NCBI RefSeq assembly: GCF_000764305.2
Contig: NW_025937524.1
Location: forward strand, 496,001-560,000
From: Hyalella azteca
Taxonomy: Eukaryota; Arthropoda; Malacostraca; Amphipoda; Hyalellidae
Direction: 5' to 3'
DNA length: 64,000 nucleotides
Shown: positions 25,426 through 37,200 of the stretch, in pieces
Layout: each line of letters begins with the position of its first letter
Position numbering within the stretch: the stretch's first letter is position 1
Program-made: the position numbers and the translations under genes
Notes under the pieces: generated by a model
The model's input: the letters and a program-made list of their open reading frames with translations, nothing else
Told to the model about the DNA's origin: nothing
Databases searched by the model: none

Positions 25426-25568
25426 GGGCCATACTTTCAAAACTCGCTAAGTGAACGTAAGTACTTACGCTCTATTTTCTTGTCTATGATTGGTGGATTT
25501 TGCTTGAAAGGCCGTCAATGATTGGCTGATGAACTTACGATCTCTTAACTTTTTTGAAAGTATAGGCC
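25426..25568. mobile_element. MITE family A, copy in the intergenic region
   Basis: 143 bp from GGGCCATACTTTCAAAAC to GAAAGTATAGGCC, flanked by CTG on both sides. Opposite orientation to the copy at 3544. Confidence 0.85.
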
Positions 25569-25604
25569 CTGTTTAGTGAGCCGATGCTCGGTGTGGCCTT
25601 GTGA

Positions 25605-25801
25605 GGGTACGCACACAGTGAAAGCAGGTTGCCAGCGTGCTGGTTACCTGCTCAGGCTTGCGCCTGAAACCATAGAATACAGAAGCCTGTTCGTACAGGT
25701 TTTCACTGTGAACACTTACATTATTATCCTATGTTCATTCTTGTGGCAGGTTGAATCAGGTTGCCCGCGCGGGCAAACCTGCTTCCACTGTGTGCGTACC
25801 C
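25605..25801. mobile_element. MITE family B, copy 2 (inverted)
   Basis: 197 bp, near-identical to 3973-4169 in the opposite orientation, flanked by TGA on both sides. It lies 36 bp from a family A copy. Confidence 0.85.
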
Positions 25802-26086
25802 TGAGGCGTGAACGCGTCAGCGTCAGGCCGTTATTACATACAGGTGGTCAATGACCGCCCAAAATTCTGATGCAACTTTACTTATTGAAACACTACCACT
25901 TTTAGCTGTATATATTCTTCATTATATTCACTTTTGCTGTCCATTTGTCTGTACGTATATATACTCGCTAGCCATTACTCGATCTCCTTGTTGTTAAAGT
26001 ATTAAGGATATAGTGTGCCAGCTTACAGTGCTGTGAAGCCATGCTGGTCACCCTAAATGCAAGTACATAGATGAAGTACGCATCCA

Positions 26087-26298
26087 CACTGTTAGAAAAA
26101 ACGGTGAAAAAACGGTCCTACTGGCGTTCTAGTGGCCGGTCGCCCCGTGAAAATAAACTGTTTCGCCGTTTTTATCAGATGTTTTACGGATTTCTTGTGT
26201 TAAATTAGAATAAAAACGGTGACACGGTGTTTCTTTTCACGTGCTGACCGGCCACTGAAACACCGGTAATACCGTTAACGGTAATTTTTCTAACAGTG
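26087..26298. mobile_element. MITE family D
   Basis: 212 bp bounded by CACTGTTAGAAAAA and its inverse TTTTTCTAACAGTG. The interior contains repeated ACGGT motifs in both orientations. Possible CA dinucleotide flanks. Single copy in this window. Confidence 0.65.
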
Positions 26299-26852
26299 CA
26301 ATGGACTATTAGAACACCTTGTTATTTGAATGCACCTAGGATAATTCGCCTTTCCAATTGTCCAAGATGAAATAAACAAGAATATAAAAGATCAGATTAC
26401 GCGAGGTCCCTCTTGACGGGGCTGTAGCTAAAATGCCTTAGCAGCTTTACAATGACCGAATGTTTGCAGTTCACGTGTTGCTACTCCTGATGTTATCAAT
26501 TGAAACTTGCTGGTGAACGCTACATAGTACAATAACTACAAACTTTCTGTTATGTCCATGTTTTCGCAACTGCCATCATTTGCTCGGGTTGCTTTGACGC
26601 TGCGAACGTCAAAATATTTTGTGGTAACGACCAAGGATGACTGCCAGAACGTCCATGTTGTTTCGACCTTTGATTTTACTCGCATTTTCGCCCGTTGTCA
26701 CTTGGACCTTTTAAAATTTGCATCTTGATACCTCATTTGAAAGCAAGAAGATAAAGTCCCATTCTAAATAGTACTTTGAGCTGCACATTCTAAACCTAAA
26801 AATCGCCAAAGAGTCTATGTGACTCCTGACGTAATGTAAAGTTATAATTCTG

Positions 26853-26986
26853 GGCCCATACTTTCAAAACTGCCTTAGTGAACGTAATTACTTACGCTCT
26901 ATTTTCTTGTCTATGATTGGTGGAAATGCTTGAAAGGCCGTCAATGATTGGCTGATGAACTTACGATTTTTTTTAAAGTATGGGCC
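26853..26986. mobile_element. MITE family A, copy
   Basis: 134 bp, ends GGCCCATACTTTCAAAAC and AAAGTATGGGCC, flanked by CTG on both sides, with a small interior deletion. Confidence 0.85.
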
Positions 26987-27589
26987 CTGGCCTCGGCCGC
27001 CTATACCGGCCTAAAACGCTGCTAATAGCGATCGTCTTTCACTGCAGCCACTCAATGATGTTAAATATGTTGGTACGATTTGAGATCCCTTCGCTGCTGG
27101 TAACTGGTTACTCCTTTATTGGTAGCATCGGTTGTCCTTTTGTGAGCACTTCTCAAGTTTTTCTTGGTATTCCTGATATTTCATGGCGCTGTTGTGAACG
27201 AAATGTTGACTGAAGTTGAACGAATTCATTATTTCGTGTCTACGCGCTAAATAAAGACCACGTTATTCTGTATGTCAGGGTAGATGATTTGTATTAAACG
27301 AGCATCATGTATGAGCTTTGTTTGTGTTTTTTTCTTTAGGCATGGATTCACGTTCTGTATAAATATCAGTGACGCATTTCATCACCATTAAATGGTTACA
27401 AATGCTAGGCTTTATAACAATGGTATCTCTTTACCATATCATTATTGTTTTTCGTTTACTATTCTATTATTTAACATGAATTTCACGTGAGCTTAACCTG
27501 TGTCTTGCTGCAGTGCCTCGATGTCAAGAAAGACTGGCTGTCTTCCTTGCATCTGAAGCTCGCCAGCTGCTCGTTATGTTTCATTTGCG

Positions 27590-27668
27590 TGTCTTGCAGC
27601 AGCTGTAGTCTTGCAGCAGCTGTAGTCTTGCAGCAGCTGTAGTCTTGCAGCAGCTGTAGTCTTGCAGC
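27590..27668. repeat. 17 bp repeat, 4 copies
   Basis: CTTGCAGCAGCTGTAGT repeated. Confidence 0.9.
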
Positions 27669-28311
27669 TGCTAAAGTAAACACGTTCAATTGGCTTCTTC
27701 CTGTTCTCAAGTTCTGACAGTTTTTCTCGTTTAGAACATCAACCTATGTTGCTGTTTGTTATGCTTCCTCTGATGAAACAAACGCGTCAAACTCAATAAA
27801 TTTTCAAAGATCCGTCTGGCTTGGTCGTCTGTCTGATGTTAACTTGTTACCAAGGTTTCAGTTACGAATAACATTGACAACGTTTATGCATTTGTATACT
27901 AAAGGTCAATATCAGATCATCGAGCTGCACTTCTGGGGTCGATCCAAAACTCTATTTTTTTAACCTACCTGCGAAATGATAGGATGTGTGAAAACTTGAA
28001 TGTTTAATTAACACGCCTTCTCTTGCCAGTCAAGTCTTAATTATGTAAGGAAGAACTTATACATAGAACATTCCTCGCAACTTATTTCTAGTTTTTTTTC
28101 TCTCTGTTGGATCGTAGTTAGAGTATTTTTTCGGAGTTTATTGCATTTTGTGCTTCTATTTGTGGGCATATCTAGAATAAGTCTACTGCTATTAGAATGT
28201 GTTCGAGATTTACATGTGGTGATTAAAGCTTGTTGTAACTTTATATATAGTAGAAAAAAACGCAACGTAGAAAGATGGTCGCAGTTGTAACATGTGCAGC
28301 ACGCGCGTCTT

Positions 28312-28455
28312 GCGTTATATTGTAACTTGGCATCTCCTTGAGTTATATTGTAACTTGGCATCTCTTTGAGTTGTNGCCCATGTCTACTGCAGGTCGTACG
28401 ATTCTGTCCATGTCTGCTGCAGGTCGGACGGTTCTGCCCATGTCTGCTGCAGGTC
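28312..28455. repeat. Two adjoining short arrays separated by one N
   Basis: TTATATTGTAACTTGGCATC twice, N at 28375, then GTCTGCTGCAGGTCGGACGG three times. Confidence 0.8.
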
Positions 28456-29490
28456 GCCAGGAGATATGCCGGTATTTTCTGACACTATTTCATGGTGCTT
28501 ATATAAGAGAAATAAGTAGCTATTGCTACTTATTTCTCACAATTGGTGATGACATTCCAGTCATATCCTGTTAGAGGCTCTCTATTACTCTTAGCATGCT
28601 CGAGTTCGTCATATCTTGCTCTTATCACTGTTTATAAAGATGATTAATTTTGTTATCAGTTTTCAGCAGAGCACTTGCTGATTTTGTTGCCAGTTTTCAG
28701 CTTATTCTTGATGTGGCTTCGGTGTTTCGTTGAAAACTATCTTATCTTCCTATAATCTTATCTTCCTATCTATTGTAAATGTCTTCATAAATTTTATATG
28801 TCATTTTATAGCCGTTAGCTTTAAATCGGCGGTTGTTGTCTGGATGTAAATATTTTATTATTACTAAGAAGTAGAGTCTTAGGAACTTTCTGAAGCAACT
28901 GTTACTGAAATAAGATGTCATTTTTCATATTGAGTTTACTTCATGTACGTTTGAATTTACTTCATTTAAGATTACGTATTTACTTCTTCATTACTTTCAT
29001 TTTCTGAATTAAATGATTTAATTCCCCTGATATTTGCGGATGTGAAGGCTGTGGCCACTACGAACTGTGAAAGTGAGCCAAAACTTGCTCAGTTCGGCGC
29101 TGGTGCTGATGTTTCAATTTATCGAGGCTGGCAATCTAGCTTTTTCATTTTACTTTCAAGACGTCGAGACGAATTACGAGACCAGGCCGTAATGTTAGCA
29201 TAATTTTTGATGCTACGTAAAATAATAATGTTTCTGTCTTAAATTATTATTTGTTGGCTTCAGATGCAATAATTCGCCCAGTATTTATACTCTTATCAAG
29301 TTTACGACTGTGTCTCATTTATATACAGCCATATTAATTTTTCTGATTATTTGTATCCCTAAGTTTGCCTCTAAATTTTTTCGATGAATACGTGATTTTT
29401 GTGGTATTTACTTGTAAGATTAAATATGTTCTCAGTTCGGAGTAGCGACTTGAGAATCCCCGTTGTATATCTACACGAGTTAGCCTACTT

Positions 29491-29634
29491 GGGCCATACT
29501 TTCAAAATTCGCTAAGTGAACGTAAGTAATAACGCTCTATTTTCTTGTCTATGATTGGTGGATTTTGCTTGAAAAGGCCGTCAATGATTGGCTGATGAAC
29601 TTACGATCTCTTAACTTTTTTAAAAGTATGGGCC
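29491..29634. mobile_element. MITE family A, copy
   Basis: 144 bp, ends GGGCCATACTTTCAAAAT and AAAAGTATGGGCC, flanked by CTT on both sides. Confidence 0.85.
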
Positions 29635-30118
29635 CTTGACGCCAAGAGTTTGAGCTCAAGGCCGGGCTGTGTTATGTGCGCTGTGCTGCATGGCTACCGT
29701 CATATCAAGCAGAGCATTTTTGAGGTATTTTTATAATTCTTCTACAAATATTTATTGCGATTGAGTGTGGGCCGTGATCAGTGTCAGGAGTTGCGCGTGC
29801 ACAGGCAGGTGAACTAGCATTTTATCCTGTTATCAAGCAAGGCTTCTCCTTTACCAAAGATCTTTTCATAAATATTCTGTTCAAGGCAATTGTTTTTACC
29901 ATTCCCTGTGTGAAACACATTTGGGTAGTTTTAGTAACGTGATTAGGCTGTGTACCCAGTCGTGCAATATGTACTACGTATGATTGTTGGATGTCAATCC
30001 AACAATCCAAAGTGGACGGTGCTAGGAGTTGTATGTTATTAGGATGTCGTCCGATGTATGGATTCTACGGTTATACGTAAGTATGGATCCTAAAGCTGAT
30101 CACAAGATTGTTCTATAA

Positions 30119-30148
30119 GGGTACGCACACAGTGGAAGCAGGTTTGCA
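30119..30148. mobile_element. MITE family B, end fragment
   Basis: Only the left end (GGGTACGCACACAGTGGAAG and CAGGTTTGC) is present; a short CACCTGCAACTG repeat follows. Confidence 0.6.
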
Positions 30149-31091
30149 GCACCTGCAACTGCAGTAACTGGCACAGCACCTGCAACTGTGCATTCACAGG
30201 CACGGGCAACGATAGAAGATAGTGGAAGTCTCCAGCCCTAAGAAACTCCCGCATCTTCCATCGAGCTTCTTTAATATATTCAAGAACTAAGGCATACAAA
30301 CCTAATAATTATGTAGGTTTTACTTCGGTAAAACAACTAAGAAATTGGGAAGAAGACTAACCATTATGATTCAGAAGGCCATAGTTCAGAACCCAAGTTA
30401 AGCCGCTGCTCGCAAGAAGATCGGAGCGAAATTTCTGGCAGAAATTAGCGAGTGAGCGAGAAAAAGAAACTGGTTCAACTCTTCAGGCGCTCCAACTAAA
30501 TCTAAGAAGATCAGGGTGCCCTTTCGACCTATGCTAATAAGGCAACTTCATTTGCCAAGCTTAATAATGAATTGACATAGAAGGCAACAGGCATACCGAC
30601 GCACACATAAGCTGTCATTACTACTTTCAACATTCGAGAATATGCGCTGGGCGTGTAGGTCAACATCTCCACGTCATGTGGTTCACCCCTACAACGCTCA
30701 AAGCTGGGGCGTCTCCTAGAGCAAAGTGTTTAAGGCTCTTCCGTTCTAGCATTCAAATTCGGTGAGATGGAACTAATGCGTACTAGAAAACATGAAGCTG
30801 ACGCGCCTACCTTAGAAAAGCTTTCATAAAAGCGCGTTTCAGTACAAAACAAAGCAACTGGCAGTATTTCTTCCGCAGTGATATCGTGAAGGAACCAACC
30901 GTCTAGAATAAATGAAGTGCACTTTCTGGTATAGGTATATCTGAGTTACATCTCGACATCTATCTCTATCAGAAGCCCTCCGTTGGTTAGGATGTTGTTG
31001 CCTGAGACGTATTATTCGCCAGCTAAGTTTAACGATCGAAGTATATAAATCGTCTCGATGAGGAGAGAGAGATTGCGGCTGACAAAAAGCT

Positions 31092-31249
31092 TTACATAAG
31101 CTTCTGCTTGGCGCATTCTGGGCACAAGATGTCGCTGCCGTCCGTGATGAAGCCTTTGCCCACGAGCGAGCCTTTGCACATGGCGCAGATGAAGCAGTCG
31201 TTGTGCCAGTGACGATCCTCGAACGAGATGAAGCGCGTGCCGCCGATGC
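31092..31249 (-). CDS. Lmpt: limpet terminal exon (last LIM domain and stop)
   Basis: GC completes Gly, then IGGTRFISFEDRHWHNDCFI, CAMCKGSLVGKGFITDGSDI and LCPECAKQKLM, stop TAA at 31094-31092. It matches the FHL C-terminus (ISFE-R-WHNDCF, DILCP-C). Acceptor tgtgcag. I see no clear AATAAA on this strand within 800 bases after the stop. Confidence 0.95.
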
Positions 31250-34200
31250 CTGCACATGGATATTATGATGTAATTTAGTTTATCCGCAGGTAATATTTAC
31301 AGAAAAATATGTGTAGGTTATTTTTGATTCTTTAAAATGGAACATTTAGGTTAGAGCCGTTTATTTAAACATGTTTGGTTAAAAATAATGCCAGTTATTT
31401 ATATAACTGGCATTAATAATTATTATTTATAAAAATATAAATAATAATAAAACTGGCATTATTTTTAAACAAACATGTTTAAAATGGAACATTAAACATC
31501 TTTAAGGCCTATTTCAAAATTTCCATGAGACATCGTAAACCATCTTCATAATAATTACCGAGATACATAACAATTTAATGTGAAATTTCCAAGAAGATCC
31601 TAGCAATGGAATACATGCCAGTTTTTTTGACAAAAATTTATGAAAATTATTAATTTCATTCTGTCTTAAATTGGTTACATATCTTAATCTTACCAACTTA
31701 AGATATATACACAAGATGTAAATAATCAAATGTCAATGTACAAGAAAAACTGAAAAAATTTATAGGGAAAAAAATGAAATAGAAGACGATAGAAAATCAC
31801 ATAAGTTACTCAATACTCATAGCCTTTTCAAGTGCATGTATCATATAAATCGGCTTCAAAAATTAGGCCCCGAGCCACGTTCGACAAATTGCGGATTTTA
31901 GGCCAAACCCATGAGTTTCTGTGCTTATTGTTTGCTGTTCTCAAACCCACCGGCCGCCTCGCCGATTTTGACTAGAATTTTCACAACCAGATCCTGCTTT
32001 TGAACCCGCAACTCGGCTCCAATCTTGGTGATCATAAACATCCGGCCACATCGGGGCACTGCTGCTTAGAAATAGACTATCATATGGCCTTCACTGCAGC
32101 CCTTGACGGTACCTGTGATTGGCTTGGTGCAGGCAGTGCAGTGCCTGACAGTACCTGTGATTGGCTTGGTGCAGGCAGTGGAGCGCTAGACGGTACCTGT
32201 GATTGGCTTGGTGCAGGCAGTGCAGCGCTAGACGGTACCTGTGATTGGCTTGGTGCAGGCAGTGCAGCGCTTGGCGAAGAGGTCGCCGAAGCATTCAGCG
32301 CAGTACGGCTTGTCGTCGCGCGAAGTGAAGCGCTGCCCCGCCAGTGAAGCGCTGCAGTTCGTGCACGTGAAGCACTCGCGGTGCCACGGCTCGTTCTTGT
32401 ACGTCACGCCGCCCGACGTGATGATCTGAGGGCAGCGATGATGGTTAAAAAAGTATAAGGTTGACCCATGAGAAGCTAATCTTTGCAGATATGGTTTGTA
32501 GTTCTCCGGTAACGTCACTGAAATCAGTGACGTCACAGGCGTTAACCATTCACCGAAATGCGATGAAACCAGTCAACCAATCCATCGTGGGATTGACGGG
32601 AGTGTTTACGTTTCTCGATCTCAGTGACGCAACAAGAAAGCTGAACTGAAAGACGAAAATCCTCGTGGGTCAACCTTATATAGTTCAACTATGTGGCGAT
32701 CAAACTTGTATGTATGCGAGGTACCACCAGACCAGCGCTCATAAACTAGTACATCATGCATGTTCAAAAACAGACCTTACTCGGTGCCTTTACACTCACA
32801 CAATCGTTGTTTACATCTTGGTTTACTCACATTCTCATATTATTCTCAATTCACCCGCTATCTTCACCCTCAACCTGTCACCCTTACCACCATCAATTTG
32901 TTAGTCTGGCTACCCTCGCACAACTTTCCTCAAATCTTCATATTTTAACCTTGTTACACTTGATGCAGCGCGTAGCAAACTTCTCTTCGCCTGTGCAGTA
33001 TATCTCTACCCTCACTACCCTCACCTTGTTACACTTGATGCAGCGCGTAGCAAATTTCTCCTCGTAGCAGCCTGTGCAGTAGTTCACTACCCTCACTACC
33101 CTCACCTTGTTACACTTGATGCAGCGCGTAGCAAACTTCTCCTCGTAGCAGCCTGTGCAGTAGTTCACTACCCTCACCTCACTACCCTCACCTCACTACC
33201 CTCACTTCAGTACCCTCACTACCCTCACCTTGTTACACTTGATGCAGCGCGTAGCAAACTTCTCCTCGTAGCAGCCCGTGCAGTATATCTCCTGCTCCCG
33301 CGGTATGAAGCTCCTCGTGCCGATGGCCGTCTTGCACACGCAGCAGCAGAAGCACTTCTCATGCCACTGCCGGGCCTTGTACTCCATCTTCTTGTTACCT
33401 GATACACACAACATACAAAATTGATTTATCAATATTACGAACACATTATTTTTATCAAGTTTAATGACTGATAATTCGTACGAGACCAGTTTTTTGTGCC
33501 TTCCCGCATACATATTATTAATATAGCTTAAGATTATGATACTACTACTCCACGACTGCTGTCATTCAAACACTTTAAATGCACCAGCTAATTTTTATGT
33601 GCCTCCTGGGTTTTCGATTGGCATTTTAAAACGTAGTAATTGCACACATATTTTGTTCAATATATGTAGGCAATTTGCTCCAATAGAAAATACTTATATA
33701 CGAAATCGTTCCACTGAAGAAAAGGCAGTGATTGCGGGTTACTTGTTGAAATTGAGCTGACGAACATAAAACTATCATTTTTAAAGTTACCGAAAGGAAA
33801 CTTGGGTACTTATCGGAGATGATCAACCGCCACGTGCATTAAGCACTTCTTATTCAATGGAAAAGTTACAATTGCCGCATCAAAATCTTCCTCATAAACT
33901 ACCTAATAATTATGACAGTCAATAAATAACGACGAATTCAATTCGTTGACAGAATGATAACGATGGCTAGAAAATGGCACATCACCGCCGCCGTGAATGA
34001 CGCAGATACGCGCGTGCAGATACGCAGTCAACATCACGGTGCCGTGGGAGCTGGCTACGGGGAACACAAATATGTAGATTAAAATCTCTGCTGCCGCTGA
34101 GCTGCAATATGAACTGAAAAAATCCCTGCTGCCGCTGAGCTGCAATATGAACTGAAAAAATCTCTGCTGCCGCTGAGCCCTCATCTCACCCTCCCCTCTC

Positions 34201-37200
34201 AAAGTACTCGTAGAGACCTTGGACGGCCTCAAGCTGACCTAGCAGAGTAGCAGCAACTGGTGCGCACGTCTGTTCGCTGCGTCTCGCTTTCGCTTTATAC
34301 TCTCATTGAAGAATTACTGGCGAATTATCAGTAAATCTATCAAGATTTGGAAGACTCATCATCATTCTATGATAACATACATCAGAAATGCATATTTATT
34401 TCTTCTTTATAGTTGTGCGACCAGTTTCTAGTTTCCCAAACCTAAAATTTGAATAACTTGTGTCAACTCTAAAATAGGGAGCTTGATATAAAAAAAAAAA
34501 CAATATTATCTATTATGGCTCAATTGATACAAAAAAATATCTATTTTGACTCAATCATCCAACATTACAAATTAAACGCCCAACCTTGAAAAAAATTCAA
34601 TTAAATAAAATATATTTGTGTTATTTAGAGGCACACAAGGCTCCCCCTCCTCCATCCCCCAGCCGGGCAAGTTGAAGGGCACAAGGAAAATCAGTATTTT
34701 CAATAATCCATAGCGAGTCGATATCAGCTAGGGAACGGCCGGTCAGAATTAACTCCTTGACTATTTTACTGTCCATTCCACCGTTCCGCAAAGTTAACTA
34801 ACGTCCGTGGTAATCGTGAAAAAGATTAGCAGGAAAACGTTAATTGTATAGTTCAACTCACGGTGGTGATCTATAGATTACATAACCAAACGCGCATGTC
34901 GGCAGGCAAGAAAAGCACAACAAACAAGAAGGTGCTCGAGATATGAAGGGTTTCAGGGAGTGACAAGCAGGGGTGCTTTGCGTGCCTAATTGAGGCATGC
35001 ATGAGACATGAGCTCGCACTGCGCATTATCCAGATGAAAGCATGAGCCCAGACTACGCATGCTCCATGTGAAGGCATAACGCATGAGCTCGCACTGCGCA
35101 TTATTCAGATGAAAGCATGAGCCCAGACTCATGCTTTGAAACAACGCATACTCCGTGTGAAGGCATAAGCTTACACGGCGCATGCTCGAGAAATACGCAA
35201 GGTTGTGCCATACTTCCTAAGCCGGGCGCTTGGACAGCAGCCTGAGCCGTGAGCGAGTCGGTGATGATGCTCCTCATTACCATGGACGCTAGGTTGGTAG
35301 GAGTTACACACAAGTATTATTGGAGGCTGGTTAAACAATAATGCAGCATCAGTGTCAAGCCTTCGGCCGTTCACTGGACACGCGCGAGGCTCGGATAACT
35401 TTTCTCCGACATGATCCAACGCGGACCTTGAGTAGCCAGTCCGCGGTTACTGGATTATCAGACAAAAATCCCGTTTCTTTATATATAATAACACTTTACT
35501 AGATAACACAACTTGCATTGATCATTTGGCTACTATAGCAGGAGTCTTAAGAGCTTCAACTCATCTTTGGACAACCAACGAACTGATGTTTACGCATTTA
35601 CTAAGTAATTATTCAAAGTATTTTGCTGTCACGGAATAATGCGAATAGAACTGAAGAAAATACTTACAAACTCTAATAAAATGGGGGATTAAGTTTATAA
35701 ATAAGATCTTGTTCCTGGTAAGAGGTTAATAGAACGATCGAAGCATGCCGCTCGCGTGCGCCTGACTGCACATGACGCTATACACGCGGACGCAAGCGTG
35801 CAGCGAAGTCCAGCCCTCGCGACTACTCCAGTCAAGCGCGACATGCGAGCGAGTTCCCAGTGAAAATTTACAGACGCAGCAGCTTCTGATTTGGATTACC
35901 AAAAGCTGAGGCGCCTCTAAATTTTGTTAGAGTTAGAAACAAAGTGTCTAATGCTCCAACACTGCATCAAGAATATTGTTACAATTTGTTTATTTATTTT
36001 ATTTATGTTATACGCGTTTTTATCAGGTATGATATATATGATGACATCAATAATGATGATAGTGAATTATTAAGTAGATGAATGAGGTTTCTCTTCCTAC
36101 ATATACGAGATGGTTCCTGTACAGGATATCAATTCAAGATTAAATTAATTTGATTGTTATATATACACATATAAAAAGTTTTAACTGATCGCGTTCAAAA
36201 GAAACATTGAACATTTTCCAAGAAAATGGCTCATTAGCGAGGCCCATTACAAGAAGGTTTCCACAAGGGAATATATAGGATGAAAAAAAAACTATCGTTG
36301 TGGCCCTCATATTTGCAAAAAAAAAAGAATAGTTTTAAATCAAATGTTTTAAATCAAACCAACTCTCCATTTCACACATGATACGTAACTCATCAATAGG
36401 TCAGTTCAGAAAACGTGCTACAGCCTCTAAAAAATCCATGTTGTAGATGGCCAGTACATGCATCGAACAGTTATGAAAAAAGTTTTACTTGGAAATTTAA
36501 TTATTGGGGACTCGGGAAATTTCTACAAAATTATATAAGCTGTAAGTAAATAATAACAGACATAAATCGAATTTTTTTTTTTTGGTTGGCAATGCAAGCG
36601 AAAAAGCAGCCAGTCTACATTCATATTGATCCATTAATATACCAGCCTGTTTATCGAAGAAATGCTCTGAATATAGCATCATTTAAAAATAATACCTATA
36701 ACCAGCAATAACTCAATTATGTGCGTCCGCATTAAAGAGTGTGGAAATAAGAATTGAAATTAGTTTAATGACAACTCAAGTGTACTCACCGTAGGTTACG
36801 ACAAAATTTAGCAGCTTCCCGCACTCGCAAACGATCTTGTCAAATCCCATAGCGTGAATGGTAAGAAGATGTGAACGCCACTACCTAAACTCGCGATCTA
36901 TTAACAACGCTACCGCCCATCCCATATAACGCTAACACATTCGGCTTGTATTAATGGTTATTCGTGAATACTAAACAGTAAAAATTTCTCACGGAATAAA
37001 ATTTTAATCTCGTAAAATAATTTTGTCTTGTAATTGAGCGTGAACTGAATCAAACGTCTAATACCTGCTGCAAAGGGTGAAGCAACGTGGATAAGTTCAG
37101 ATGGAATATAATTATTTGACTAATTTGTTGTCTGGTTCTACAGAATAAATAACCGCAGGCATGAAATTTTGATCGAGCCATGAAATAGTAAAAAAAATCC

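Larger units (their letters stand above)
21219..31091. other. Convergent intergenic region between BLTP3 and limpet
   Basis: No coding exon recognised on either strand. It holds MITE copies, a fold-back element, and arrays at 22225, 23740, 24666, 27590 and 28330 described separately. Both genes end toward it, so it contains both 3' ends and no expected promoter. Confidence 0.7.

Noticed and set aside
30090..30299. Frame of 69 codons on the - strand
   Set aside because: Overlaps a MITE end fragment and a short CACCTGCAACTG repeat; no conservation evident.
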